This document shows, piece after piece, positions 47,841 through 57,748 of a DNA stretch of 64,000 bases; position 1 is the stretch's first letter, and each line of letters opens with the position of its first letter. Source of the stretch: Polynucleobacter sp. 78F-HAINBA. GTDB lineage: Bacteria; Pseudomonadota; Gammaproteobacteria; Burkholderiales; Burkholderiaceae. Below the pieces are notes generated by a model that saw only the letters and a program-made list of their open reading frames with translations, searched no databases and was not told the DNA's origin. The position numbers and the translations under genes are program-made. The DNA is taken from assembly GCF_018882325.1 (NCBI RefSeq), contig NZ_JACVOQ010000002.1, forward strand, positions 186,001 to 250,000. Reading direction: 5' to 3'.

Positions 47841-48815
47841 TTAGATAGCTAAGCGCTTCTTTGCCGCCTGATACTCACTCTCGAGTTGATCCATGATCTG
47901 AGCAACCGTGGGTACCCCGTCTATAAGACCTACGCCCTGACCTGCACCCCAAATATCTTTCCAAGCTTTAGCGCTAGAACCATCTTTACCCGCTTGCGAG
48001 AGTTTGGCAAACGCTTGCGGATCACCATCTGGAAGATTGGCTGGATCTAGGCCGGCATTAATGATGCTCTGCTTAATATAGTTGCCATGAATGCCTGTGA
48101 AATGATCCGTATAGACAATATCGGCGGCTTGTGCAGTCACAATGGCTTGTTTATATTGCTCGCTCGCATGCGCTTCTTGACTGGCAATAAAGCGAGTCCC
48201 CATATAAGCAAAATCAGCACCCATTGCCTGTGAGGCCAATACTGCATCACCCGTTGAGATTGCCCCAGATAGTACGAGTGGCCCTTGAAATATCTTTCTT
48301 ACTTCCCCTACCAGTGCAAATGGAGACAATGCACCGGCATGGCCTCCTGCTCCAGCAGCGACCAATATCAAACCGTCCACACCCGCCTCTAAAGCCTTTT
48401 CAGCATGGCGAATATTAACAACATCATGCAAGACAATGCCGCCATAGCTATGTACGGCATCAATAATCTCCTTAACAGGAGCTCTCAAGCTAGTGATATA
48501 AATCGGAATGCGGTGCTTTACACAGGAATACATATCCTGTTCTAGTCGTGCATTGGAGACGTGAACGATTTGGTTAACCGCTAATGGCCCAACCCTAGAG
48601 TTTGGATTGGATTTCTGAAAATCCACCAACTCACTCTGGATTTGACTTAACCAATCATCCAGCTTTTCTTGTGGTCTAGCATTTAGAGCTGGGAACGATC
48701 CCACAATACCTGCCTTGCATTGCGCAAGGACGAGCTCTGGATAGCTCACAGTGAACATCGGTGCCGAGATGACCGGCAATCGAAGCCCTTGCAATATTTT
48801 AGGGATATGACTCAT
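47841..48815 (-). CDS. Nitronate-monooxygenase-family flavoprotein
   Basis: A 324-residue FMN TIM barrel (PVISAPMFTVSYPELVLAQCKAGIVGSFPALNARP, VAAGAGGHAGALSPFALV, MGTRFIASQEAHASEQYKQA). The family also includes FabK-type enoyl-ACP reductases. Its ATG overlaps the fadD stop by 4 bases, so it is the second gene of a fadD operon. A paralogue at 58226 lies in the beta-oxidation operon, suggesting a role in fatty-acid work rather than nitroalkanes; that is inference. Confidence 0.85.
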   Translation of the reverse strand: MSHIPKILQGLRLPVISAPMFTVSYPELVLAQCKAGIVGSFPALNARPQEKLDDWLSQIQSELVDFQKSNPNSRVGPLAVNQIVHVSNARLEQDMYSCVKHRIPIYITSLRAPVKEIIDAVHSYGGIVLHDVVNIRHAEKALEAGVDGLILVAAGAGGHAGALSPFALVGEVRKIFQGPLVLSGAISTGDAVLASQAMGADFAYMGTRFIASQEAHASEQYKQAIVTAQAADIVYTDHFTGIHGNYIKQSIINAGLDPANLPDGDPQAFAKLSQAGKDGSSAKAWKDIWGAGQGVGLIDGVPTVAQIMDQLESEYQAAKKRLAI

Positions 48816-50488
48816 AGATCCCTGAGCTCACGTCTTAAAATTTTTCCAACATTGGTCTTCGGTAAATCGTTACGGAAGACAATGTGCTTGGGGCGCTTGT
48901 AGTTGGTGAGATTTTCTTTGCAATACGCCAAGATAGTCTCCTCCGATAAATCAGGGTCCTGCTTAACGATAAACGCCTTTACTGCCTCACCAGAATCCTC
49001 GTCTGGTACACCAATGACAGCGCATTCCAATACACCCGGAATGAGCGATAGCACTTCTTCCACTTCATTTGGATACACATTAAATCCAGAGACAAGCACC
49101 ATGTCTTTCTTGCGATCCACAATCTTGGTTAGGCCATCTGCATTCATGATGCCGATATCGCCCGATCTAAAGAAGCCGTCAGCCGTCATCACATTCTTAG
49201 TTTCTTCGGGCTTATTCCAATAGCCAGCCATCACTTGTGGGCCCCGAATACAAATCTCGCCTGGAGTTCCAAACGGCACTTCTATGCCATCATCACCCAA
49301 AATAACGACCTCAGTACCAGGGACTGGCAAGCCAATGAATCCGGTGAAACTCTCGATCAATGCAGAATTAACGCAAGCGACTGGAGAGGTCTCTGATAGA
49401 CCATAACCCTCAGCAATAGGAGCACCAGTCATTTTCTGCCACTGATCAGCAACCACTTTTTGCATTGCCATACCGCCGCCGATGGTTGCCAAAATATTAG
49501 GGAACTTTACTGAAGCAAATTCTGGCTTATGCATCAAGGCATTAAATAAAGTGTTTACTCCAGGGAAGATGTTGATATCTGGATGCTTCTTCAATAACTT
49601 AATAAAGCCATCAAAGTCACGTGGATTGGGCACCAAAATTAAAAGGCCGCCCTTGCGCATTCCCGTAAGCGCACATGCTGTTAAAGCAAAGATGTGATAG
49701 AGCGGTAATGCGCACAAAAAGACTAGCTGGTCTACCTGCTTACGTTTCAATCCTGGCTCTAACCATAAGTCCGTCTGAATAACGTTGGACAGAATATTTT
49801 TATGCAGCAGAATGGCGCCTTTAGACAACCCAGTGGTACCACCGGTGTATTGAAGGAAAGCAATGTCATTAAGAGTTGTATTAGGTCTATTCCATTTATG
49901 ACGACCACCCTCACTCAAAGCATGTGTAAAGAGAGTATGGTCAGGTAAATGCCAAGCAGGGACCAACTTTTTAACCTTGCGGACGACAAAATTAACTATT
50001 GCCCCCTTGAGACCAATCATCTCGCCCATTGAGGTAACAATGACCTTCTTCAGTGGCGCGCTTGAGGCAATATGTTGGTAAACGTGTGCAAAGTTTTCAA
50101 GAACGATGAGAGCAGATGCGCCACTATCTTTAAGTTGGTGCTCCAGCTCACGCGCCGTATAAAGCGGATTGACATTAACCACAACAAAACCAGCGCGCAA
50201 TACACCTAAGATCGCAATCTGAAATTGCATCACGTTAGGTAGCATGATGGCAACTCGAGACCCTGGCTCTAAGCCTAAACTTTGTAAGTAGGCGGCAAAA
50301 TGTCTGGAGTGCTGATCAAGCTCGCTATAAGTTAAAAACTTACCCAGATACTCACATGCTCGGCGATTTGGATAGCGCTCAAAGCATTCTTCGAACATGT
50401 CCAACAATGAATCATATTCTGAGATGTCAACATCATGAGGAACGCCCTCAGGATAGTTTTTTAACCAAGGTTTTGTGGGATTAACCAT
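48812..50488 (-). CDS. fadD: Long-chain fatty-acid-CoA ligase FadD
   Basis: A 558-residue adenylate-forming ligase. The AMP motif is YTGGTTGLSKGA, with GYGLSETSPVACVN and the C-terminal RSGDIGIMNADGLTKIVDRKKDM and lysine-bearing LPKTNVGKILRREL. It turns free fatty acids into acyl-CoA. AGGAAA precedes ATG 50488. It is co-transcribed with an NMO-family gene and lies next to the acyl-CoA oxidation genes. Confidence 0.93.
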   Translation of the reverse strand: MVNPTKPWLKNYPEGVPHDVDISEYDSLLDMFEECFERYPNRRACEYLGKFLTYSELDQHSRHFAAYLQSLGLEPGSRVAIMLPNVMQFQIAILGVLRAGFVVVNVNPLYTARELEHQLKDSGASALIVLENFAHVYQHIASSAPLKKVIVTSMGEMIGLKGAIVNFVVRKVKKLVPAWHLPDHTLFTHALSEGGRHKWNRPNTTLNDIAFLQYTGGTTGLSKGAILLHKNILSNVIQTDLWLEPGLKRKQVDQLVFLCALPLYHIFALTACALTGMRKGGLLILVPNPRDFDGFIKLLKKHPDINIFPGVNTLFNALMHKPEFASVKFPNILATIGGGMAMQKVVADQWQKMTGAPIAEGYGLSETSPVACVNSALIESFTGFIGLPVPGTEVVILGDDGIEVPFGTPGEICIRGPQVMAGYWNKPEETKNVMTADGFFRSGDIGIMNADGLTKIVDRKKDMVLVSGFNVYPNEVEEVLSLIPGVLECAVIGVPDEDSGEAVKAFIVKQDPDLSEETILAYCKENLTNYKRPKHIVFRNDLPKTNVGKILRRELRDL

Positions 50489-50594
50489 GTAGTTATTTCC
50501 TGTCTCGATATATTTTAATTTGTATTCAGATTAATAAATCTGCATGAACCATTCTACGCATATGTTGCAAATAATTCATGAGGAAAAAAATAAA

Positions 50595-50616
50595 AAGCCC
50601 TCTGTAAGGAGGGCTT
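50595..50616 (-). terminator. Terminator after the outer-membrane barrel gene
   Basis: AAGCCCTC (50595-50602) and GAGGGCTT (50609-50616) form an 8-base stem with a 6-base loop. On the minus strand it is followed by a T-rich tract. It ends the barrel gene just upstream of fadD. Confidence 0.88.
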
Positions 50617-50637
50617 AGATTAATGTTGCAATGCTAG

Positions 50638-51348
50638 TTAGAATTTATAGCCTACACCAACTAACACATCAACACCTGAACCCCCTACATTACCGGAAAG
50701 AGGGCCAGAACTAGTTTGAATTGTTGCTGTTTTGGAACTAATTCCGGCATAGTTGACCTCGCCAAGGAAATAGACAGATTGAGTAACCATTTGTTTGTAA
50801 CCCAAACCTAGCACGTATCCTGTAAAGTTATAAGTTTGATAATTAGCCGTACCGCCATTAATACCCATGGTGTTACCTGTCATACCCACTTTTGCATAAG
50901 CTAACTTATCCTTATCGATCACGTAGCCAGGGTTAACGGTTACCGACCAAACATCTTTTATCTGATATTTGAACCATGTAGGCGAATTGACGGTCGAAGC
51001 AGTCCAAAAGCTTCCGCTTGCAGGTGATGAAGCCCCAATAGAGTAGCTCGCCGCTATACCGAGCGTGTATTTATCGTCAATGCCAAATGTGTACCCTAAG
51101 CCTATCTTGTTTGTTCCAGAGCCCAAATCGTTTTGCTGGGTCGATACTGGAACCTGCAATCCTCTAGTTGGACCTGCCTTTGGCACTATATAAGCGCTGC
51201 CAATAGTAGGAGTGAATGAACCATAGCCCACTGCCGCCTCAGCATAAAAACCTTCCCAAGCATTTGTCTTTGCTGACTGAGCGTTAGCACTTGTTGCGAA
51301 TGCACCAGCCATTGCTAAAACTAACGCGCTAATCTTTACTGTTTTCAT
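50638..51348 (-). CDS. Outer-membrane beta-barrel protein
   Basis: A 236-residue protein with signal peptide (MKTVKISALVLAMAGAFATSANA) and alternating strands ending in YKF, the outer-membrane sorting pattern. The start of the mature part (WEGFYAEAAVGYGSF, FGIDDKYTLGIAASY) suits the opacity/OmpW-like barrel family. No substrate indicated. It has its own terminator. Position beside fadD and the TetR gene suggests a link to uptake of hydrophobic substrates, without direct evidence. Confidence 0.75.
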   Translation of the reverse strand: MKTVKISALVLAMAGAFATSANAQSAKTNAWEGFYAEAAVGYGSFTPTIGSAYIVPKAGPTRGLQVPVSTQQNDLGSGTNKIGLGYTFGIDDKYTLGIAASYSIGASSPASGSFWTASTVNSPTWFKYQIKDVWSVTVNPGYVIDKDKLAYAKVGMTGNTMGINGGTANYQTYNFTGYVLGLGYKQMVTQSVYFLGEVNYAGISSKTATIQTSSGPLSGNVGGSGVDVLVGVGYKF

Positions 51349-51505
51349 ATATCTTCCTATTTTTGATTCTTCTAATTAATCTGAAACAACTGGATGAATC
51401 CTAACTAGTTTTAATTTGATTTGCATCTCGGGTTTTCCCTTTATTTATTTTGCGATGCAACAAATAAATTAGTCCTACGGGCAGTAAGCATTCTGTAGTG
51501 CTTAT

Positions 51506-51534
51506 TTGACGTGGGTTGTGGGTTGTAGGATATT
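51506..51534 (+). promoter_or_regulatory. Promoter candidate for the TetR gene
   Basis: TTGACG (51506-51511) and GATATT (51529-51534) are 17 bases apart. The -10 is weak. A palindromic candidate operator lies just downstream. Confidence 0.4.
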
Positions 51535-51550
51535 GCTGTAATATAAACGA

Positions 51551-51558
51551 ACGATCGT
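51551..51558. promoter_or_regulatory. Candidate TetR operator ACGATCGT
   Basis: A perfect 8-base palindrome ACGATCGT, inside ACGAACGATCGTATT, lies 38 bases before the TetR ATG. The CGAACGATCGT pattern looks like the self-regulating operators of TetR proteins that control fatty-acid degradation in betaproteobacteria. Confidence 0.4.
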
Positions 51559-51595
51559 ATTATTTTTACAACAATGAAGGCTAATATTGATTCCC

Positions 51596-52234
51596 ATGCT
51601 TGATACAAGGTCTACCTCTCTGGCTTTATCTACAGAGCCCAAAAAAGGTTTAACTACAAAATCAATGATTTTGGAGGCCGCCCTTGAGATCTCTAGCAAG
51701 TCAGGGCTAGAAGGAATCACCATTGGCCACTTAGCTGACTCGGTTGGCATGAGCAAGAGCGGTGTCTTTGCCCACTTCGGCTCCCGCGAAGAACTGCAGA
51801 TTGAAGTGATACGCAAGTACTACCAATTCTTTGCCGATAGCGTATTTGCGCCAGCACTTACCAAACCTAAGGGCCTACCGCGTTTACGCCAAATGATTGA
51901 TTCTTGGCTGAAGATCAGTGTTGGCGAGAATACTTCTAGCTGCTTCTTTATTGCAGGCGCTGCTGAGTTTGACGATCGCCCTGGAATCGTACGTGATGAA
52001 TTAGTACACAGCGTTGAAGACTGGCGCTCCGCCCTGCTTCGTGCCATCAATGAATCCATTGCAGCTGGACACCTCAAGAAAACCGTTGTTCCCCAAGAAA
52101 TGCTTTTTCATCTTTACAGCATTGTGTTGGGAGCGCATCACGATTCAAGATTTCTGCAAAACCCAAAGAGCTTGGCACTAGCAAATAAGCTCATTAAGAA
52201 TATTTTTCTCAATCACCAAGCAACCACCAAATAA
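51596..52234 (+). CDS. TetR-family regulator of the fatty-acid operon
   Basis: A 212-residue TetR protein. The N-terminal helix-turn-helix spans about residues 22-65 (ILEAALEISSKSGLEGITIGHLADSVGMSKSGVFAHFGSREEL). The rest is the helical ligand domain. It opens the acyl-CoA dehydrogenase-FadB-FadA operon, 29 bases ahead, and likely represses it until acyl-CoA binds, as the FadP group does. ATG 51596 is preferred over TTG 51587. Confidence 0.85.
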   Translation: MLDTRSTSLALSTEPKKGLTTKSMILEAALEISSKSGLEGITIGHLADSVGMSKSGVFAHFGSREELQIEVIRKYYQFFADSVFAPALTKPKGLPRLRQMIDSWLKISVGENTSSCFFIAGAAEFDDRPGIVRDELVHSVEDWRSALLRAINESIAAGHLKKTVVPQEMLFHLYSIVLGAHHDSRFLQNPKSLALANKLIKNIFLNHQATTK

Positions 52235-52263
52235 CTTTCATTTTTATCAAATCTGGAGCTAAT

Positions 52264-54051
52264 ATGCCTCAATACAACCCACCACTCCGCGACATTCAAT
52301 TTGTAATTCATGAGCTACTAGATGCTGGTAAGGAGTTTTCTAACCTACCAGCCTATCAAGATGTTGATAAAGACACGATGAATCAAATCATCGAGGAAGC
52401 CGGTAAGTTTGCTAGCGAAATTGCTTTCCCTTTGAATCAGATTGGCGATAAGGAAGGCTGTACACGCCATGATGATGGATCGGTCACAACACCCACTGGC
52501 TTTAAGCAAGCCTACGAGCAATACGTTGCTGGTGGCTGGCCCGCCCTATCCTGCGATCCCGAGTATGGTGGGCAAGGATTGCCGCAATTACTCAATACCG
52601 TTCTTTATGAAACTCTGAACTCAGCCAATCAATCTTGGACGATGTATCCAGGCTTATCACACGGTGCCTACGAGTGCTTGCATGCCCATGGCACTGATGA
52701 GCAGAAAAAAACCTACCTTGAGAAATTAGTATCTGGTCAATGGACTGGAACAATGTGTTTAACTGAACCACATTGCGGCACTGATCTGGGCTTACTTAAA
52801 ACCAAAGCTGAACCTCAAGCTGATGGTACTTACGCTATTACCGGAACAAAGATCTTTATTTCCAGCGGAGATCATGATCTTGCTGAGAACATTGTTCATC
52901 TTGTTCTTGCACGGTTACCGGACTCACCTATCGGCAGCAAGGGCATCTCCTTGTTTGCGGTACCGAAGTTTCAGGTTGGGTCAGATGGCTCGGTTGGCAA
53001 GCCTAACGCAGTTTCCTGTGGATCTCTTGAACACAAGATGGGTATCCATGGCAATGCCACTTGCGTCATGAACTTTGATGGCGCCATTGGCACCCTAGTT
53101 GGAGAACCTCACAAGGGTTTAAATGCCATGTTCGTCATGATGAATGCGGCTCGCCTTGGTGTAGGAATGCAAAGTCTTGGATTAACTGAAGTGGCTTATC
53201 AAAACTCAGTTGTCTATGCAAAAGAACGTTTACAGATGCGCAGCCTCACTGGAGCGAAAGCACCTGAAAAGGTAGCGGATCCGATTATTGTTCATCCCGA
53301 TGTACGCAGAATGTTATTGACCCAACGAGCCTACGCAGAAGCCGGGAGAGCATTCTCCTACTGGGTAGCCCTCATGATCGATACCGAACTCAATCATCCA
53401 GATGAAAAAGTTCGCAAAGAAACGGGTGAGATGGTTGCCCTACTCACCCCAATTATTAAAGCATTCTTGACTGATAACGCTTTTGAAGCTACCAATGAAG
53501 GCATGCAGGTATTTGGTGGTCACGGTTACATTGCTGAATGGGGCATGGAGCAGTATGTGCGTGACGCTCGCATCAATATGATCTATGAAGGTACCAATAC
53601 GATTCAATCACTAGATCTTTTAGGACGCAAAGTACTTGGTGATATGGGAAAAAAACTTACCAAATTTGGAAAGATTATCGAAAAGTTCATTGAGGATGAA
53701 GGCGTTCGCAAAGAAATGCGGGAATTTATTGACCCCCTTTCTGATATCGCCGTTAAAGTTGAAAAACTCACTAAAGAGATTGGTATGAAAGCCATGATGA
53801 ATCACGAAGAAGTAGGAGCTGCTGCCGTTCCCTACCTACGTGTAGTGGGTCATCTGATTTACTCCTATTTATTTGCACGCATGGCCAAAATTGCACTTGC
53901 CAATAAATCTAGCAACGATCCTTTTTATCAAGCGAAATTGGCCACTGCCCGCTTTTACTTTGACAAACTCCTGCCTGAGACCGCAATGCTGATTCGTCAA
54001 GCGCGCGCCGGCTCCAAATCGTTGATGGCAATGCCAGCTGAATTTTTCTGA
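52264..54051 (+). CDS. Acyl-CoA dehydrogenase (large, DmdC/AcdA-like type)
   Basis: A 595-residue acyl-CoA dehydrogenase of the long form with an extra N-terminal and C-terminal domain (QYNPPLRDIQFVIHELLDA; KIALANKSSNDPFY). The FAD/active-site regions are MCLTEPHCGTDLGLLKTKA, YEGTNTIQSLDLLGRK and the Glu in the YEGTN stretch. It introduces the 2,3 double bond in acyl-CoA. It is FadE-like in role and starts the four-enzyme beta-oxidation run. Confidence 0.9.
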   Translation: MPQYNPPLRDIQFVIHELLDAGKEFSNLPAYQDVDKDTMNQIIEEAGKFASEIAFPLNQIGDKEGCTRHDDGSVTTPTGFKQAYEQYVAGGWPALSCDPEYGGQGLPQLLNTVLYETLNSANQSWTMYPGLSHGAYECLHAHGTDEQKKTYLEKLVSGQWTGTMCLTEPHCGTDLGLLKTKAEPQADGTYAITGTKIFISSGDHDLAENIVHLVLARLPDSPIGSKGISLFAVPKFQVGSDGSVGKPNAVSCGSLEHKMGIHGNATCVMNFDGAIGTLVGEPHKGLNAMFVMMNAARLGVGMQSLGLTEVAYQNSVVYAKERLQMRSLTGAKAPEKVADPIIVHPDVRRMLLTQRAYAEAGRAFSYWVALMIDTELNHPDEKVRKETGEMVALLTPIIKAFLTDNAFEATNEGMQVFGGHGYIAEWGMEQYVRDARINMIYEGTNTIQSLDLLGRKVLGDMGKKLTKFGKIIEKFIEDEGVRKEMREFIDPLSDIAVKVEKLTKEIGMKAMMNHEEVGAAAVPYLRVVGHLIYSYLFARMAKIALANKSSNDPFYQAKLATARFYFDKLLPETAMLIRQARAGSKSLMAMPAEFF

Positions 54052-54061
54052 GAGACTGAAT

Positions 54062-56503
54062 ATGAGTGAAAACAAGATTATTAAAAAAGTAGCCATCCTG
54101 GGTGCTGGCGTCATGGGCGCACAGATTGCCGCCCAATGCATTAATGTTGGGTTACCAGTTGTCTTATTTGACCTGCCGGGAAAATCGGATGATGGCAAAC
54201 CAGTTCATAAAAATGCGATTGCCCTTAAGGCTATTGAGAATCTTAAGAAACTCAAGCCCGCCCCTTTAGGCCTTGCGAGTGATGCTAATTTGATTCAGGC
54301 AGCCAACTATGAAGATGACTTGGGGTTGTTAGCCGACTGTGATCTCATAATTGAAGCGATTGCAGAGCGTTTAGATTGGAAGCATGCTCTCTATGAGAAA
54401 GTTGCCCCGCATATTCCAGCGCATGCATTATTTGCCACCAATACGTCTGGCCTACCTATTGGCGAACTAGCTAAGGGTTTCTCAGGCGATCTAAAGAAAC
54501 GCTTTTGCGGTGTGCATTTCTTTAATCCACCGCGCTACATGCATTTACTGGAACTCATTCCTGCCGCCGATACTGATGCAGTAGCATTAGATGCGCTAGA
54601 GACATTTATGACATCTACCATGGGTAAAGGTGTTGTCAGAGCTAAAGACACACCAAACTTTATTGGTAATCGCGTAGGCGTGTTCTCAATTTTGGCGGTC
54701 TTTGCTGAAGCGCAAAAGTTTGGTCTTGGGTTTGATGCGGTGGATGCAATCACTGGCAGCAAACTAGGTCGCGCCAAATCAGCGACCTTTAGAACTAGCG
54801 ACGTTGTTGGCTTAGATACCATGGCTCATGTAATCAAAACCATGGAGAACTCTCTACAAGGGGATCCCTTCTCAACTCTATTTAAAATTCCAGACGTAGT
54901 AACTCAGCTTATTGCCAAAGGCGCCTTAGGCCAAAAGGCAAAGGCAGGCTTCTATCGAAAAGACGGTAAGAATGTTCTTGTACTGGATGCCGCTACCGGT
55001 GAATACAAGCCCTCCACCGCAACTATTGAACCTTTAATTGAGCGTATTCTGAAAAAGCCAATTGCTGAGCGCCTTGAGTTACTCCGTGATACCGATGAAC
55101 CACAAGCGCAATTCCTATGGGCTATTTATCGTGACATCTTTCACTATTGCGCGATTCACTTGGGTGAGATTGCACAATCTGCCCGTGAAATCGATTTTGC
55201 AATGCGTTGGGGTTATGGCTGGAATCTAGGACCCTTTGAGGACTGGCAAGCTGCCGGTGTAACGCAAGTGGCTAACTGGATCAAGGAAGATATTGATGCT
55301 GGCAAAACACTCAGCAAGGAACCATTACCAGCTTGGCTGTTTAGCGGTCCCGTAGCTGATAAGCAAGCTTTCCACACTCCTGAAGGCTCATGGTCTGCAT
55401 CTGAAAATAAATACATTCCACGCTCTTCCTTGCCGGTTTATCAAAAGCAAGTATTCAGAGCACCATTATTGGGAGATGGTTCACCAGATCCTAAAACTGC
55501 GGGCACTACTATTTTTGAAAATACCGACTTCCGCGCTTGGGTCGATGCCAATCAACCTGAGGTCTTAATTGCATCCTTCCGCTCGAAGATGAATACCTTT
55601 AGCCCAGACGTATTAAGCGGCCTACAAAAGGCCGTAGAGATTGCAGAAGCAAACTACGCGGGATTAGTCATCTGGCAGCCGACATCCTTAAAGCTTGGTA
55701 CTCCTGGCGGACCCTTCTCTGCAGGCGCCAATTTAGAAGCTGCTATGCCTATGGTTATGAAAGGCGGCCCCGCTGGAGTTGAGCCATTCGTCAAAGAGTT
55801 TCAAGATACGATGATGAAAATCAAATACTCCCAAGTGCCTGTAGTTGCCGCAGTCTCTGGTATTGCCCTAGGGGGTGGTTGTGAATTAGTTCTCCAATCT
55901 GCGCGCAGAGTTGCTGCTATGGAAAGCTATATTGGCCTGGTGGAAGTTGGTGTTGGCTTATTACCTGCTGGTGGCGGACTTAAAGAAGCAGCCATTCGTG
56001 CGGCTCAAGGCGTTGCGCTTGCTGGGAACACCAATTATTTGGATTTTACCAAAGCCGCTTTTGAAAATGCTGCAATGGCTAAGGTTTCTTCATCAGCTCA
56101 AGAAGCAATGAAGATGGCTTACCTCCAAAAGGGTGACATTATCGTTGCAAACGTCTATGAATTACTGGCTTTGGCACAAGATCAAGTCAAAGCAATGCGC
56201 TACTCCGGATACAGACCTCCTATACCAACCTTAATACCGGTTGGTGGCCGTTCTGTTGCCGCCACCGTGATGGGTCAAGTAGTCAATATGCGTGACGGTG
56301 GCTTTATCTCTGAACACGATGCGCACATTGCTCAGAAGATCATTCAGATCATTACTGGTGGCGATGTCGATGCAGGAACGCTTGTTACTGAAGAGTGGCT
56401 GCTCAAACTGGAGCGCCAGGCATTTGTGGAGCTCATTGGTCACCCTAAATCCATGGAACGGATTATGGGTATTCTCCAAACTGGCAAGCCTGTTAGAAAC
56501 TAA
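54062..56503 (+). CDS. fadB: Bifunctional 3-hydroxyacyl-CoA dehydrogenase/enoyl-CoA hydratase
   Basis: An 813-residue multifunctional enzyme. The NAD domain comes first (AILGAGVMGAQIAAQCINVG; HFFNPPRYMHLLELIPA; KDTPNFIGNRVG), and the crotonase-like domain lies at the C-terminal end (GLVIWQPTSLKLGTPGGPFSAGANL; GIALGGGCELVLQS). This order is reversed relative to E. coli FadB and matches the FadN-type proteins of other bacteria. It carries out hydration and oxidation of enoyl-CoA. It is 10 bases after the dehydrogenase gene. Confidence 0.92.
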   Translation: MSENKIIKKVAILGAGVMGAQIAAQCINVGLPVVLFDLPGKSDDGKPVHKNAIALKAIENLKKLKPAPLGLASDANLIQAANYEDDLGLLADCDLIIEAIAERLDWKHALYEKVAPHIPAHALFATNTSGLPIGELAKGFSGDLKKRFCGVHFFNPPRYMHLLELIPAADTDAVALDALETFMTSTMGKGVVRAKDTPNFIGNRVGVFSILAVFAEAQKFGLGFDAVDAITGSKLGRAKSATFRTSDVVGLDTMAHVIKTMENSLQGDPFSTLFKIPDVVTQLIAKGALGQKAKAGFYRKDGKNVLVLDAATGEYKPSTATIEPLIERILKKPIAERLELLRDTDEPQAQFLWAIYRDIFHYCAIHLGEIAQSAREIDFAMRWGYGWNLGPFEDWQAAGVTQVANWIKEDIDAGKTLSKEPLPAWLFSGPVADKQAFHTPEGSWSASENKYIPRSSLPVYQKQVFRAPLLGDGSPDPKTAGTTIFENTDFRAWVDANQPEVLIASFRSKMNTFSPDVLSGLQKAVEIAEANYAGLVIWQPTSLKLGTPGGPFSAGANLEAAMPMVMKGGPAGVEPFVKEFQDTMMKIKYSQVPVVAAVSGIALGGGCELVLQSARRVAAMESYIGLVEVGVGLLPAGGGLKEAAIRAAQGVALAGNTNYLDFTKAAFENAAMAKVSSSAQEAMKMAYLQKGDIIVANVYELLALAQDQVKAMRYSGYRPPIPTLIPVGGRSVAATVMGQVVNMRDGGFISEHDAHIAQKIIQIITGGDVDAGTLVTEEWLLKLERQAFVELIGHPKSMERIMGILQTGKPVRN

Positions 56504-56520
56504 TTTACCGAGATATCACT

Positions 56521-57717
56521 ATGAAAAATATTCAAGACGCATATATCGTTGCTGCCACTCGCAGTGCCGTTGGTAGATCTGGGCGAGGTGCATTAAAAAA
56601 TACTCGTCCGGATGACTTACTTGGCAACGCCTTACAACATATTCTGACGCAAGTACCCACCCTAGATCCCAAAGCCATTGAGGATGCCATTATTGGCTGT
56701 GCCATGCCAGAAGGTCAACAAGGATTGAATGTGGCCCGCATTGGATTACTCCTAGGTGGTCTACCAAATACTATTGGCGGTATTACTGTCAACCGTTTCT
56801 GCTCGTCTGGATTAAATGCCATTGCTATGGCAGCTGACCGCATTCGGGTTGGCGAAGCGGATGTGATGATTGCTGGCGGTGTTGAGTCAATGAGTATGGT
56901 TCCCATGGGTGGCAACTCTCCATCGATGTCACCAGAAATCTTTATGGCCGATGAAAACATTGGTATTGCTTACGGTATGGGCTTAACCGCCGAGAAAGTT
57001 GCGCAACAATGGAAGATCAGTCGCGAAGATCAAGATGCTTTTGCATTTCATTCTCATCAAAAGGCTATGGCCGCACAAGCCGCCGGTGAATTTAACTCTG
57101 AAATCTTTCCTGTCAAGGTTGCCCATCGCTCGATGAATCTGGATAAAGGCCAAGTGGATATACAGTGGCGTGAATTTTTGAAAGACGAAGGCCCACGGAT
57201 CGATACCTCGCTTGAAGGGTTGGCGAAACTCAAATCTCCATTCGCCGCTAGAGGTAGCGTGACCGCTGGCAATAGCTCACAAACCTCTGATGGTGTTGGC
57301 GCACTCATCTTAGCCAGTGAAAAAGCGATCAAGACCTTTGGCCTCACTCCTTTGGCACGTTTTGTAAGTTTTGCCGTCAAAGGCGTTGCCCCGGAGATTA
57401 TGGGCATCGGCCCTAAAGAGGCTATTCCAGCTGCGTTAAAACTGGCTGGACTCAATTTGCAGGATTTGGACTGGATCGAGTTAAACGAAGCGTTTGCAGC
57501 CCAGTCTTTAGCGGTCATTCGAGATCTTGGTTTGGATCAAAGCAAAGTCAATCCTTTGGGTAGCGCTATTGCTCTTGGACATCCTTTGGGCGCAACAGGC
57601 GCCATCCGAGCTGCAACAGCGATTCATGCGCTACAGAGACGTAATCTTAAACACGCCATGGTGACGATGTGCGTTGGTACCGGTATGGGCGCTGCTGGAA
57701 TATTTGAGCGTTGCTAA
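56521..57717 (+). CDS. fadA: 3-ketoacyl-CoA thiolase
   Basis: A 398-residue thiolase: C94 in NRFCSSG, H354 in GHP, C384 in TMCVG. It cleaves 3-ketoacyl-CoA in beta-oxidation. It is only moderately similar to the bktB-type enzyme at 221-1405, as expected for degradative versus biosynthetic thiolases. It follows fadB by 17 bases. Confidence 0.92.
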   Translation: MKNIQDAYIVAATRSAVGRSGRGALKNTRPDDLLGNALQHILTQVPTLDPKAIEDAIIGCAMPEGQQGLNVARIGLLLGGLPNTIGGITVNRFCSSGLNAIAMAADRIRVGEADVMIAGGVESMSMVPMGGNSPSMSPEIFMADENIGIAYGMGLTAEKVAQQWKISREDQDAFAFHSHQKAMAAQAAGEFNSEIFPVKVAHRSMNLDKGQVDIQWREFLKDEGPRIDTSLEGLAKLKSPFAARGSVTAGNSSQTSDGVGALILASEKAIKTFGLTPLARFVSFAVKGVAPEIMGIGPKEAIPAALKLAGLNLQDLDWIELNEAFAAQSLAVIRDLGLDQSKVNPLGSAIALGHPLGATGAIRAATAIHALQRRNLKHAMVTMCVGTGMGAAGIFERC

Positions 57718-57748
57718 TCAGCTTTTATCAAAAATGGGAGACATCAGA

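Noticed and set aside
51421..51460. TTGCATC / GATGCAA inverted repeat upstream of the barrel gene
   Set aside because: Seven bases with a 26-base spacer in A/T-rich DNA could occur by chance; no further support.
57057..57518. 153-residue minus-strand ORF within fadA
   Set aside because: Antisense to conserved thiolase sequence; composition typical of a shadow frame.
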